Made by a program: the position numbers and the translations under genes | NCBI RefSeq assembly: GCF_042652925.1 | Contig: NZ_JBHSHC010000093.1 | Location: forward strand, 1-64,000 | DNA: 64,000 nt | DNA from: Effusibacillus consociatus | GTDB lineage: Bacteria > Bacillota > Bacilli > Tumebacillales > Effusibacillaceae | Direction of reading: 5' to 3' | The notes under the pieces: generated by a model | Told to the model about the DNA's origin: nothing | Seen by the model: the letters and a program-made list of their open reading frames with translations, nothing else | Database searches by the model: none | In this document: positions 23,408 to 32,261 of the stretch, in pieces | Numbering within the stretch: position 1 is the first letter of the stretch | Layout of the letters: every line of letters begins with the position of its first letter

Positions 23408-24781
23408 GTGAATCAGTTCCAACGAGTCCATTTTGTGGGGATTGGCGGTTATGGCATGAGTGCGATCGCAAGGGTAATGCTGGATCTTGGCTATATCGTG
23501 TCCGGTTCGGATGTATCCCGACAGGATGCAACCACGCGATTGGAGCTGTTGGGAGCCACTGTATACATCGGACATGATCGGAACCATGTGTCAGGGGTTG
23601 ACTGTGTTGTATATTCCACGGCGGTGACTTCCGACAACGAGGAACTGATTGCAGCGCGGGAAGCGGGAATTCCCGTCTACCACAGGTCACAATTATTGGC
23701 AAAGCTAATGGATGAAAGGAAAGGAATTGCCATTGCCGGTGCACACGGGAAAACCACGACCACCTCAATGATCTCATTTATTCTGCAGGATGCCGGCCTT
23801 GATCCGACCTACGTGATCGGCGGAGTTTTGACGAATGTAGGCGATAATGCTCGTGCCGGAACGGGCGAATACTTAGTGGCGGAAGCGGATGAGAGCGATG
23901 GTTCTTTCATTCATTACCGGCCGCAGTATGCGGTAGTAACAAACATAGAAGCGGACCACTTGGAGAACTATGACGGGAATTTTGAAAAACTGAAAGGTGC
24001 ATACCGAAAGTTTTTCTCAAATGTGAACAGTGCGGGCAAGATTATCGCGTGCTGGGACGATCCGATTGTCAGGGAACTTCTCGCAGACGATCCGCATCCC
24101 ATTTTAAAATACGGTTTGCAGCAGGGGGAAGATGCGACTGCAAAGGAGATTGAGCTGTTCGATCGGGGGGCCCGATTTGAAATGGTTCGTGCCGGAGTCC
24201 CAATTGGGGTATTGGAGTTATCGATACCCGGGATTCACAACGTTTGCAACGCGATGGCCGCGGCACTGGCGGCTCTTGAAGCGGGGGTTGAATTTGCCAA
24301 AATAGCCTCCGCCTTAAAGAAATTTACCGGGGCCAAACGACGCTTTCAGGTACATTACGAGTCCCCAGTTTTAACGGTTGTGGATGATTACGCCCATCAT
24401 CCGACGGAGATACGTGCCACTCTTGCAGCCGCGAAAGCAAGCGGCAGGCGGATTGTCGCCGTCTTCCAGCCACAGCGGTATACAAGGACTTATTATCTGT
24501 TTGAAGAATTCAGCCGGGCATTTCAAGCAGCTGATGAAGTGGTACTCACTGACATTTATTCGCCGGCAGGGGAGAAACCGATTGACGGAGTATCCTCGGA
24601 AAAATTGGCCCTGCTGATCTCGGAAAACAGCGGAGTTCACACGGTGTATCTGCCCACAAAAGAAGATGTTGTGTCCTATCTGCTCGAAAACATGCAGGAC
24701 GGAGACTTAATCCTGACTATGGGAGCAGGCGACATTTACAAGGTAGCTGAGCGGGTAGCCGGTGCAAGAGTGGTTCAATAG
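23408..24781 (+). CDS. murC: UDP-N-acetylmuramate--L-alanine ligase
   Basis: MurC adds L-alanine to UDP-N-acetylmuramate in peptidoglycan precursor synthesis. The start is most likely GTG 23408 (457 residues; GTG 23402 is close), behind AAAGGA and just after the folC stop. The N-terminal Rossmann motif is VHFVGIGGYGMSAIA. The ATP loop is IAGAHGKTTTTSMIS near residue 105, with EADESDGSFIHYRP and DDYAHHPTEIRATL further on. It is followed by a degraded gene fragment. Confidence 0.95.
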   Translation: MNQFQRVHFVGIGGYGMSAIARVMLDLGYIVSGSDVSRQDATTRLELLGATVYIGHDRNHVSGVDCVVYSTAVTSDNEELIAAREAGIPVYHRSQLLAKLMDERKGIAIAGAHGKTTTTSMISFILQDAGLDPTYVIGGVLTNVGDNARAGTGEYLVAEADESDGSFIHYRPQYAVVTNIEADHLENYDGNFEKLKGAYRKFFSNVNSAGKIIACWDDPIVRELLADDPHPILKYGLQQGEDATAKEIELFDRGARFEMVRAGVPIGVLELSIPGIHNVCNAMAAALAALEAGVEFAKIASALKKFTGAKRRFQVHYESPVLTVVDDYAHHPTEIRATLAAAKASGRRIVAVFQPQRYTRTYYLFEEFSRAFQAADEVVLTDIYSPAGEKPIDGVSSEKLALLISENSGVHTVYLPTKEDVVSYLLENMQDGDLILTMGAGDIYKVAERVAGARVVQ

Positions 24782-24789
24782 AAACATGG

Positions 24790-25054
24790 ATGCTCAGATA
24801 CTACTTGTTGGCCGTAATTTTTAGGTGGGGGCGGGATGCGATCGATGGAGCAAGACCCCTTGCCACCGTTTCGGCACCGGTGACGTGGGAGGAAGTGGCA
24901 GACGGCTTCCACCCGTCCGATTTGACAATGTGGAATATGGCCGAACGAATAAAGGAAAAAGGGGATTTGTTTCAGCCCCTTAAGCACTGAGAAACACAGA
25001 TACAATCAAAATCTTGATGAGATCCTGTCGTTTATAGAAGCACATGTCAAGTAA
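24790..25054 (+). pseudogene. C-terminal remnant of a LigD-type DNA polymerase/ligase gene
   Basis: A short frame contains RPLATVSAPVTWEEVADGFH, then PSDLTMWNMAERIKEKGDLF. These resemble the last residues of LigD polymerase domains (ATVSxPLxWxEV...P..FT......R....GD.F). A one-base frame change near 24985 continues into a plausible C-terminus (EKHRYNQNLDEILSFIEAHV) ending at 25054. No upstream domains are present, so only the tail of a repair polymerase/ligase is left. The assignment is from motif memory. Confidence 0.55.
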
Positions 25055-25070
25055 CAAACATCCCTCCGTA

Positions 25071-25108
25071 ACAAACCGTCAAGCCGGCTTTTTGGCTTGA
25101 CGGTTTGT
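25071..25108. terminator. Strong bidirectional hairpin
   Basis: ACAAACCGTCAAGCC (25071-25085) pairs perfectly with 25094-25108 around GGCTTTTT. It lies between the convergent LigD remnant and the 44-residue gene on the minus strand. Confidence 0.75.
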
Positions 25109-25113
25109 TGGAT

Positions 25114-25248
25114 TTATCGGTCCTGATTCTTTTCCTGCAGCCGCTCTTCTTCCTTTCGTGAATATTTGTGAAGAATGAAAACAGGGATTCCGGCCAATAC
25201 CAGGGCTGCTGCGATACTGCCGACTATATCAAACCATAGCTGATGCAT
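25114..25248 (-). CDS. Small single-pass membrane protein, 44 residues
   Basis: ATG 25248 on the minus strand follows AGGGGGGA with a seven-base gap. The peptide has one hydrophobic segment (DIVGSIAAALVLAGIPVFIL, about 7-26) and a highly charged C-terminal tail (RKEEERLQEKNQDR). Nothing identifies its function. Signal, composition and a terminator just beyond the stop argue that it is real. Confidence 0.65.
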   Translation of the reverse strand: MHQLWFDIVGSIAAALVLAGIPVFILHKYSRKEEERLQEKNQDR

Positions 25249-25444
25249 TTTTTATCCCCCCTACTTTTTATATATTCAAAAATTTCGGGAAATTAACCTG
25301 TAGGAGATCATTGGCCAGTGACGAAAGACTATCAGGAGAAGGTAAGGGGGTGTCCGTTTATAGTCGGGGGCTCACTTTTGGTTGTACTATGGGGATCTGA
25401 TGGTTGGATAAGTTATCCGAATTTAACATTTTAAAATTATGGTC

Positions 25445-25473
25445 TTGTAACCAACTTTTTCTTTCGATATACT
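25445..25473 (+). promoter_or_regulatory. Sigma-A promoter upstream of the YabE-like gene
   Basis: TTGTAA (25445-25450) and TATACT (25468-25473) with a 17-base spacer. A five-codon frame (MHPAH, 25514-25531) with its own GGGGGAG site lies in the leader. Nothing else is evident between 25249 and 25444. Confidence 0.65.
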
Positions 25474-25543
25474 GGAGGAGTAAATCGACAATTTAATATC
25501 GTGGGGGAGCTGAATGCATCCTGCACATTAAAGAGGTGATCGA

Positions 25544-26512
25544 GTGCGAAAGTTGAGTGGGAAGTCAATCTCAATTCTTGCTGCGGTTGCTGCAGTAACT
25601 GCCGCCGGCAGCGGTACTGCAATCTCCCTGCATAAGACTGTATCCGTCAAAGTGGATGGACAGTCACAGGAAGTGTCCGGATTTTTTACAGGATCACTTC
25701 AAGAGCTCCTGCAGAAACAGGGTATCCAAGTTTCAGCCCAGGATCTTGTGCAACCGGGCCTTAAAACACCGGTGACAGAGGGAATGAGCATTGTAATCAA
25801 GCACGCGCGTAAGGTATTGCTTAAGGATGGTAACAACGAACCGAAACAGTTGGTTACCACCGCAGATTCTGTTGCGGAAGTCTTGAAGCAAGCCGGTATC
25901 GAGCTTGCCGACCAAGATCGCGTAAACGTAGAACTGAAATCCACTCCGATCGAAGGGCAAACCATCGCAATAACTCGTCGCGAAATTCAAGTTGCAGTAA
26001 CCGAAGAAAAAATACCTTTTCAGACCGAACGCCAGCCGAACCAGGATATTTTTAAAGGACAGGAAAAGGTGCTGACGCACGGTGTGGAAGGGTTGGCAAA
26101 AGTGACGACCCGGATTATTCTGGAAAATGGGGTCGAAGTAGACCGGAAAGTCGAAAGAGAAGTCGTCAAGGAGCCCGAAAAAAACGTAGTAGCATATGGA
26201 ACAAAACCGGTGATAGTTGCATCGCGTTCGGGAGGCAGCTTCACTTCTGCCAAGAAAATGGTGATGTCGGCGACCGCTTACGCGGCTGGCGGACGTACCG
26301 CCACTGGCCGCCCTGCGCAATTTGGCGTGGCAGCGGTTGACCCGAGTGTAATTCCGCTAGGCACCAAACTTTATATCGAAGGATACGGATACGCAATTGC
26401 CGCTGATACGGGTGGAGCCATCAAGGGCATGAAAATTGACCTTGTATTCAACACCCAGGCAGAATGCCTTCAATTCGGCCGCCGTCAAGTGGTCGTACAC
26501 ATTGTCGAATAA
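25544..26512 (+). CDS. YabE-like cell wall protein with DUF348, G5 and 3D domains
   Basis: This 322-residue exported protein starts at GTG 25544 behind AGAGGTG. An N-terminal membrane anchor or signal (about 10-28) is followed by two DUF348 repeats (around 33-75 and 95-135), a G5 domain (about 145-220), and a C-terminal 3D domain with AYAAGGRTATGRPAQFGVAA, DPSVIPLGTKLYIEGYG and ADTGGAIKGMKIDLVF. The three Asp residues of the 3D motif are all present. This is the architecture of B. subtilis YabE and of resuscitation-factor-like and MltA-related wall hydrolases. It probably acts on peptidoglycan at the cell surface. Confidence 0.92.
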   Translation: MRKLSGKSISILAAVAAVTAAGSGTAISLHKTVSVKVDGQSQEVSGFFTGSLQELLQKQGIQVSAQDLVQPGLKTPVTEGMSIVIKHARKVLLKDGNNEPKQLVTTADSVAEVLKQAGIELADQDRVNVELKSTPIEGQTIAITRREIQVAVTEEKIPFQTERQPNQDIFKGQEKVLTHGVEGLAKVTTRIILENGVEVDRKVEREVVKEPEKNVVAYGTKPVIVASRSGGSFTSAKKMVMSATAYAAGGRTATGRPAQFGVAAVDPSVIPLGTKLYIEGYGYAIAADTGGAIKGMKIDLVFNTQAECLQFGRRQVVVHIVE

Positions 26513-26527
26513 TAATTTACAGGGAAG

Positions 26528-26551
26528 CCGCTCCTTTTGGGGGCGGTTTTT
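26528..26551 (+). terminator. Terminator of the YabE-like gene
   Basis: CCGCTCC / GGGGCGG hairpin with a TTTT loop, followed by TTTTTC, 15 bases after the stop. Confidence 0.8.
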
Positions 26552-26705
26552 CTCTATCCAATACTATAGACGTTGCAGACGGAAAAAAAGTTTCACGTTG
26601 TATGTCTCCAGGACGAACTTCTCTTAACTCTATCATTTTTGGCATATGAGCTTAAAACATGTCATATGGTAGAAACAAATGATAGATTCGGAAGGAGCAA
26701 GTACA

Positions 26706-27671
26706 ATGGACAAGTCCCGTATGACGTTTACCTTTCGTCCAAAAAAAGAATCGCCGGTTGTGACCAGGGAATTGCGAGATCGCCGTCCGTTTGAATATAA
26801 AGCCCGTTCGGAACGAAAATCGTTCATTCGAAATGCGGATCCGCGCAAAAAAAGAGATCTTCATTCTGAGATTATGGGCCTGACTTGGTTGATGCCTGCC
26901 GCATTAGCGGCCATTACCGGCATTACGCTGGGGCTTGGGGTGTTGTTCTTATTTAAACACGCAGACCCTGAGTCGGGAGCCAGTGTCACAACCGTTAATT
27001 CCGGTCAACCGGGCGCGAACGCCGCTTCCTCCATACAGACATTTCCCGGTCTGGATTTGGTCGCCTACCAAGTCGGGGTCTATAAGGATCATGAGAGCGC
27101 GAAAAAAGGGGCTGCCGAGTTTGAGAAGTTTGGCATCCGTCCCGTACTCCGAAACTCCGATAAAGTTCAGCTGTTTGTCGGCCTTGCCGTGGACAAGACC
27201 CAAGGACAAACAATTGCCGATGCTTTGCAGCAGAATGCAGGTGCTTTAAGTGAGGCGAAGGCACCTTTGTATGTCAAAGAGTTCAAGATCCCGCAGCGAA
27301 AAGGTGCGATGACGGGGATTCCGGCCAAAGAGGCAGCCAACCTTGCCAATGTTCTTGCCCAAGCGGTGCAGATCATGAAGGACGGGGTCCCGTTGGCTGT
27401 CGAGAAGACTCCCAAGAAAGAAAAGGTTGAGGTATGGAGTCAACGGGTCCAATCACTTGTCCGCCAAGCGGAGATTGCCCGGAAGAGTTTGGAAAAAGCG
27501 GGCAAGAAAGGTGAATTGACACGCCTCGACGATATGATTCAGCAGTTGCAAGAAGCGAGTGCTTCCATGACGCAAGGAAAAGGCATTCTGGAAGCACAGC
27601 GCTCTCTGGTGCAAAGCGTGGTGGACTACGAGGAATTGACCGTGAAATTGATGCCTGCCACCGCACCATAA
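26706..27671 (+). CDS. spoIIB: SpoIIB-like membrane protein with SPOR domain
   Basis: This 321-residue protein starts at ATG 26706, behind GGAAGGAGC. A basic cytoplasmic N-terminus of about 55 residues precedes one transmembrane helix (LMPAALAAITGITLGLGVLF, about 60-82). A SPOR-type domain follows (LDLVAYQVGVYKDHESAKKG and KVQLFVGLAVDKTQGQTI, about 115-190), then an alpha-helical tail. SPOR domains bind denuded septal peptidoglycan. In B. subtilis spoIIB sits just before maf and radC in the same larger order and helps septal wall breakdown during engulfment. The match is by position and architecture, not strong sequence identity. Confidence 0.75.
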   Translation: MDKSRMTFTFRPKKESPVVTRELRDRRPFEYKARSERKSFIRNADPRKKRDLHSEIMGLTWLMPAALAAITGITLGLGVLFLFKHADPESGASVTTVNSGQPGANAASSIQTFPGLDLVAYQVGVYKDHESAKKGAAEFEKFGIRPVLRNSDKVQLFVGLAVDKTQGQTIADALQQNAGALSEAKAPLYVKEFKIPQRKGAMTGIPAKEAANLANVLAQAVQIMKDGVPLAVEKTPKKEKVEVWSQRVQSLVRQAEIARKSLEKAGKKGELTRLDDMIQQLQEASASMTQGKGILEAQRSLVQSVVDYEELTVKLMPATAP

Positions 27672-27807
27672 TCACTCTTAAGTATGTCGCATCCGCCTGA
27701 ATACCCGGAATTTCCAAGACCCTGCGGCCCTTTTTTGGACAAGCGTTTGATCAGTGTGATATCTTAGAATCTGATTACACGTCACTGCTGACAAAGGGGT
27801 CGGTTAT

Positions 27808-29232
27808 ATGAGCAACGTTCGCACAGAAAAGGACCTTTTAGGTACAAAGGAAGTACCAGCCCAAGCGTATTACGGGATTCAAACCTTGCGGGCGGTGGAG
27901 AATTTCCCGATCACGGGAATACCTCCGCATAAAGAGATGATTCGTGCTCTGGCGGCGATAAAAAAGGCGGCAGCCATGGCCAATCGAGATGTTGGAGTGC
28001 TGCGGTCCGACATTGCGGATGCAGTGATTCGGGCGGCGGAAGAAGTACTGGAAGGGAGACTGCATGAACAATTTATCGTCGATTCCATACAAGGCGGAGC
28101 CGGGACATCGATGAACATGAACGCCAATGAAGTGATTGCCAACCGGGCAATCGAACTGATGGGCGGTCAAAAGGGAGAGTACATTAAATGTTCCCCTAAT
28201 ACTCATGTGAACATGGCGCAGTCTACAAATGACGTGTTTCCAACCGCCATTCGGATTGCGTCGCTCAATTTGGCGGCGGGGGTTATCGAATCTCTTTCGA
28301 GTCTCAAATCCGCTTTCGAAACGAAAGCGAAAGAGTTTGACCAGGTGATAAAAATGGGCCGTACCCATCTGCAGGATGCGGTTCCGATTCGAATGGGCCA
28401 AGAATTCGGGGCCTACGCCAGAGTGATTGGACGTGATATTGCGCGGATCCGGCGTTCCTTGGATAATCTGCGCGAGGTGAATATGGGAGCCACTGCTGTC
28501 GGAACCGGATTAAATGCCATGCCGGAATACATAACCAAAGTAACCGAGTATTTGCGACAGATTACCGGACTTGATTTAAAACGGGCGGATGATCTGGTGG
28601 ATGCCACCCAGAATACCGACGCTTATACGGAAGTGTCGGCAGCGCTCAAGATTTGCTCGGTCAATTTGTCCAAAATCTGCAACGATATTCGCCTGATGGC
28701 ATCCGGCCCGCGCACCGGGCTGGGCGAATTGAAATTGCCGCCCCGTCAGCCGGGGTCGTCGATCATGCCGGGAAAAGTGAACCCGGTAATGGCAGAAGTC
28801 GTAAACCAGGTCGCGTTCCAAATTCAAGGCAATGACCAAACCATTTGTCTGGCGTCTGAAGCCGGGCAGCTGGAATTGAATGTGATGGAGCCCGTTCTGG
28901 TGTTTAATCTTCTGCAATCACTTTCGATCCTGCAAAATGCGGTACGGGTATTCACCATTCATCTCGTTCAAGGATTGGAAGCGAATATGGAACGGTGCAA
29001 AGAGTTGGTGGAACGCAGTGTCGGAATTATTACGGCCATCAATCCGCATGTTGGATACGAGACGGCCTCGATGGTGGCCAAGGAAGCAATTACAACGGGG
29101 CGTTCTGTCCGTGAAATTTGTCTGGAAAGAGGCATCCTGACAAAAGAGGAATTGGATGTGATCCTGAATCCGCTGGAAATGACAACGCCGGGAATCGCTG
29201 GAGCCCAGCTGCTGTTTGGGGATCGGAAATAA
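27808..29232 (+). CDS. aspA: Aspartate ammonia-lyase
   Basis: This 474-residue lyase of the fumarase/aspartase superfamily interconverts aspartate with fumarate and ammonia. The signature GSSIMPGKVNPVMAEVVNQ lies near residue 318. Substrate-site motifs include QGGAGTSMNMNANEVIANRA (about 95-115), STNDVFPTAIR and MGRTHLQDAVPIRMGQE. GTSMNMNANEV and the C-terminal region favour aspartase over fumarase. The start is ATG 27808; an AAAGGGG site lies about 11 bases upstream. It is a single gene inserted between spoIIB and maf and ends in a strong terminator. Confidence 0.93.
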   Translation: MSNVRTEKDLLGTKEVPAQAYYGIQTLRAVENFPITGIPPHKEMIRALAAIKKAAAMANRDVGVLRSDIADAVIRAAEEVLEGRLHEQFIVDSIQGGAGTSMNMNANEVIANRAIELMGGQKGEYIKCSPNTHVNMAQSTNDVFPTAIRIASLNLAAGVIESLSSLKSAFETKAKEFDQVIKMGRTHLQDAVPIRMGQEFGAYARVIGRDIARIRRSLDNLREVNMGATAVGTGLNAMPEYITKVTEYLRQITGLDLKRADDLVDATQNTDAYTEVSAALKICSVNLSKICNDIRLMASGPRTGLGELKLPPRQPGSSIMPGKVNPVMAEVVNQVAFQIQGNDQTICLASEAGQLELNVMEPVLVFNLLQSLSILQNAVRVFTIHLVQGLEANMERCKELVERSVGIITAINPHVGYETASMVAKEAITTGRSVREICLERGILTKEELDVILNPLEMTTPGIAGAQLLFGDRK

Positions 29233-29235
29233 CAG

Positions 29236-29286
29236 AAAGGGCGGGTAAAAAGGATGGACTTACTCCTTTTGCCCCACCCTTTTTGC
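29236..29286. terminator. Bidirectional terminator between aspA and the DUF2515 operon
   Basis: AAAGGGCGGG pairs with CCCCACCCTTT, and inside it AAAAGGA pairs with TCCTTTT. A U-run follows. It separates convergent genes only a few bases apart. Confidence 0.8.
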
Positions 29287-29289
29287 TTT

Positions 29290-29748
29290 TTACAGATTTC
29301 TCGCAACCTTCGTCAGCCGCTGCTCGATTTCACTGAGTCCTTCGTGCGCATAACTTTCAAGCCTTTCCAGTGCGGAGAACACCTGTCCGGTTTGCAGGAA
29401 GGGGTCATTTGTCACGGTTTGGGCTGTTGAAGCGTTGATCCCCTCCTGCTGGGACAATTCACCCAGCATCCGATATGAATATTGCAGATCTTCCACCAGT
29501 TGTTCCTGATTGGGATGTGAAATCGACTTTACTTCCTCAATGATTTGGTGCAAGGAATTGTGGAGCGAGGTTAGCGTGGCAACAGCGCGATTTTCTCTCC
29601 GAATGAATGTTTGCAGGTGCTCCCCTACGGCAGATTGAGGGTGTTCCTCCAGCCCTTTGGCTAACTGTTCATTGTTTCTTTCGTCTTGGGCCAGTTGACG
29701 TATCGATTGAAGCAAGGATTCAAGTTTCGCTCTGGTATGTGTGCTCAT
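29290..29748 (-). CDS. Hypothetical alpha-helical protein
   Basis: This 152-residue soluble protein is predicted to be mostly helical and rich in Glu, Gln and Leu (for example KLESLLQSIRQLAQDERNNE), with possible coiled coils. It has no signal peptide, cysteine or known motif. The start is ATG 29748 behind AAAGGAGA. It lies 29 bases downstream of the DUF2515 gene on the same strand, so both are probably one transcript. Function unknown. Confidence 0.7.
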   Translation of the reverse strand: MSTHTRAKLESLLQSIRQLAQDERNNEQLAKGLEEHPQSAVGEHLQTFIRRENRAVATLTSLHNSLHQIIEEVKSISHPNQEQLVEDLQYSYRMLGELSQQEGINASTAQTVTNDPFLQTGQVFSALERLESYAHEGLSEIEQRLTKVARNL

Positions 29749-29777
29749 ATCAGGTCTCCTTTGACAGATTGTCCCTT

Positions 29778-31025
29778 TTACCTTGTCCTGACGTCAGGTT
29801 CCATATGCTCTTTTGCCAGAACCGCCAACTCCACTTTATTCAAACCCAGGCAAAAATCATCGGTCATATCAAACGAATACGGCGTTTTAAACGGCCGGAA
29901 AAATTCCATGACCGAAAGATCCGTAAACCAGTCGTACCTTTCGGGGGGGGCCACCGGCTGATCTGGCCACACGCTCTCAAGCTCCGGGCTGTAAAATGGC
30001 GGGGCATCCTTTTTCAAAGTCCCGGCTACCATTCTTTCTTTTACATAATCTCCGTTTTGGTGAATGGATTTTGAAAACAGATGGGGCCAAAAATCCGCTC
30101 TCGAACCTGTATGAGGAACTTGTTTTGCAAAGCGATGAGCACCTTCATACACGTCCTGTATCCCGAACAAGATCGAATATAAGCTCATCCCTACTCGTAT
30201 CCTCTCCTTTACATCCGTAAAATCTTCCAGAATCAGACCGGCCAGTCTGGGGGAAAGTGAAGCTTCGGACTGTTTGTGATAAGAAAAGAAGGGGAAGACA
30301 ACCTGTGTCAATTGCAGAAGTGTCTGTGATTTGAATTCAAGAGTTCCGTACACGTGCCGCTGAAACACCGGATTTTCGGCAACCCTTTTTTGGATATAGT
30401 TTTGTTCGTTAATGATGAGTGCTGCTGTAACTAACTGCGAGTTTGTCGACTGCCAGAATTCTTCCCAGACCGGCCTCATGAACTTGGAAACGTACAGGGC
30501 GGGCAGGAGGTGAAAAAGATTTTTTTGCCGCTTCACGCTTTCTTCATATAAGAGCAGCTGCGGATAGGCATCTTGGAAAATCAGGGCATTCGCCCGTTCA
30601 AGGGAATGAAAAAAATGGATGATTTCTTGTTCCTCGAAGAGATGGGGAAGAAGGTCACCTTTCAGATCGGTCATGTGCCACCCCCCATTGCGGGAGACCA
30701 TGTGAGCCAAAAATGCCCAGTGCAATTCCGGAAATTTAAAATACATTTGCCGGTATGCTTCCGTTCGGGTGATGTTGTTTCGGTTTCGTTTGGCTGTAAG
30801 TTCTTGTATCTTTTTCACAGCTTCACGTTCGACCGAATTCAAATCGGCGGGACTTGTATCTTCTTTCAGAACCGTTGAAAGGTTTGATTGCAGGGAATCA
30901 AGCACATCTTTCGGGAAGCGCAGGGAATGCCAAATCCTGTTGACCTCCGTTTCGTATGATGTGCTGTTCACCATCAGTTTCAAATTGGTAAAAAATCTGG
31001 TCAACACACTGATCAATGCCCGCAC
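29778..31025 (-). CDS. DUF2515 (YppC-like) protein
   Basis: This 415-residue protein resembles the YppC/DUF2515 family of Bacillales, recognisable by the segment around HMVSRNGGWHMTDLKGDLLP (about residue 130) and EEQEIIHFFHSLERANALIF after it. The start is GTG 31025, preceded by GGGGGGT. No enzymatic motif is known for this family; members are found mainly in spore-formers. A 152-residue helical protein follows 29 bases downstream, and a 37-residue basic peptide gene lies upstream on the same strand. Confidence 0.75.
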   Translation of the reverse strand: MRALISVLTRFFTNLKLMVNSTSYETEVNRIWHSLRFPKDVLDSLQSNLSTVLKEDTSPADLNSVEREAVKKIQELTAKRNRNNITRTEAYRQMYFKFPELHWAFLAHMVSRNGGWHMTDLKGDLLPHLFEEQEIIHFFHSLERANALIFQDAYPQLLLYEESVKRQKNLFHLLPALYVSKFMRPVWEEFWQSTNSQLVTAALIINEQNYIQKRVAENPVFQRHVYGTLEFKSQTLLQLTQVVFPFFSYHKQSEASLSPRLAGLILEDFTDVKERIRVGMSLYSILFGIQDVYEGAHRFAKQVPHTGSRADFWPHLFSKSIHQNGDYVKERMVAGTLKKDAPPFYSPELESVWPDQPVAPPERYDWFTDLSVMEFFRPFKTPYSFDMTDDFCLGLNKVELAVLAKEHMEPDVRTR

Positions 31026-31111
31026 CCCCCGACTTCATTTCAAGCTGGAAATGCAAAAATCGTCCCATTCTGAAAGACCTCTCCGGGAGACTTCAAAATG
31101 GGACATCCTGA

Positions 31112-31225
31112 TCATTTCTCTCCGATTTGTTCGACCTTTCCTTGTTCAAGCGGCTTTCCGTCTCTTCTTGCACTGTTTTCATTACGCGGATTTTTCTTTT
31201 TGTTCGCTTGTTCTTTAAGTGCCAT
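31112..31225 (-). CDS. Short basic hydrophilic protein, 37 residues
   Basis: ATG 31225 on the minus strand follows AAGGAGGG. The peptide is very hydrophilic (MALKEQANKKKNPRNENSAR, then RDGKPLEQGKVEQIGEK) with no hydrophobic stretch, resembling the composition of minor small acid-soluble spore proteins, though I cannot match a specific one. It is divergent from the DUF4321 gene and lies upstream of the DUF2515 operon. Confidence 0.6.
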   Translation of the reverse strand: MALKEQANKKKNPRNENSARRDGKPLEQGKVEQIGEK

Positions 31226-31400
31226 TCGCGTTCCCTCCTTAAACGTAAGCATGCCCAAACGAGCGCTTCTGAATGTTTTTACAAGATTTTCATAAATCTT
31301 TTTCGGTTTTGCAGCAGGAGGCACTTCCATTTTTGTCGAATTAATCACCAGATTGTCGAGTTGTGGCAAGTGGACATGCGCGGATAAAGGGGGTATGATT

Positions 31401-31652
31401 ATGGCAAGGTCATCCTCCAATCTATGGAGACTGATTGGGATCCTGATCATCGGCTTGACGATCGGGACACTCGCCGGGAACCTGTTGGCTAATGCGTTTC
31501 ATATTACCTGGCTGGACACATGGACACCGATTAGCTGGAATCCTGCCGCAGATTTTGGTATTGTCAAATATGATCTTCATTTACAGGTAAAACTAAATTT
31601 GGCAAGCCTAATCGGATTGGTGTTGGGATACCGGATTTCAAAAAAGATGTAG
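31401..31652 (+). CDS. DUF4321 small membrane protein
   Basis: This 83-residue protein has one helix at about residues 10-30 (LIGILIIGLTIGTLAGNLLA) and another at about 65-80. A WLDTWTPISWNP segment lies between them, and DLHLQVKLNLASLIGLVLGY is typical of DUF4321. Start ATG 31401 fits the AAGGGGG site better than ATG 31395. Family members commonly precede maf-radC-mreB in Firmicutes, as here. It is nine bases from maf. Function unknown. Confidence 0.75.
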   Translation: MARSSSNLWRLIGILIIGLTIGTLAGNLLANAFHITWLDTWTPISWNPAADFGIVKYDLHLQVKLNLASLIGLVLGYRISKKM

Positions 31653-31661
31653 GTGATGCAT

Positions 31662-32261
31662 GTGAACAAATTGGTTCTTGCGTCAGGTTCTCCTCGACGC
31701 CGTGAACTCCTTTCCGGTTTGGGGCTTCCTTTCGATGTGATCGTTTCGGATGTGGATGAGACGATCGAAGAACAGATGCCCCCGGAAGAAATGGTTCGTA
31801 CATTGGCGTACAGAAAAGCGTCTGCTGTTTCGAACACTTTACAAGATGGCATCGTAATCGGGTCAGATACAATTGTTGTACTAGACGGGCAAGTACTTGG
31901 CAAACCTGTTGATGAGCAGGATGCACGCAGCATGTTGAGCAGGCTGCAAGGACGTGCCCATACGGTGTATTCCGGTGTTGCGGTGATTGAAGCTTCTACA
32001 GGGAGACATTTGGTAGGTCACCGTTCCACACTTGTACATATGCGTTCTTTAACAGATGCTGAGATAGTGGCGTATGTCCAGACAGGCGAACCGATGGACA
32101 AGGCAGGTTCATATGCCATTCAGGGTATAGGATCGACAATCGTCGATCGGATTGACGGGGATTATTTTACTGTCGTTGGACTTCCCATGGAACTGCTCGC
32201 TTCGATGTTAACTTCCTTTGGTATTCATGTGTTGAAGGCAACGGAGGATAGTAAGAGGTGA
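31662..32261 (+). CDS. maf: Maf nucleoside triphosphate pyrophosphatase
   Basis: This 199-residue Maf/YhdE-type enzyme hydrolyses non-canonical or pyrimidine NTPs (dTTP/UTP type). It is also linked to septum inhibition in Bacillus. Motifs: LVLASGSPRRRELL at the N-terminus, SDVDETIEE, GSDTIVVLDGQVLGKP, and DKAGSYAIQGIGSTIV. GTG 31662 is preferred because AGGTG at 31651-31655 is then six bases away. It overlaps radC by four bases. Confidence 0.94.
   Translation: MNKLVLASGSPRRRELLSGLGLPFDVIVSDVDETIEEQMPPEEMVRTLAYRKASAVSNTLQDGIVIGSDTIVVLDGQVLGKPVDEQDARSMLSRLQGRAHTVYSGVAVIEASTGRHLVGHRSTLVHMRSLTDAEIVAYVQTGEPMDKAGSYAIQGIGSTIVDRIDGDYFTVVGLPMELLASMLTSFGIHVLKATEDSKR

Noticed and set aside
27685..27768. 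27-codon ATG frame between spoIIB and aspA
   Set aside because: No ribosome site, no hydrophobic or charged pattern, and it lies where the aspA promoter should be.
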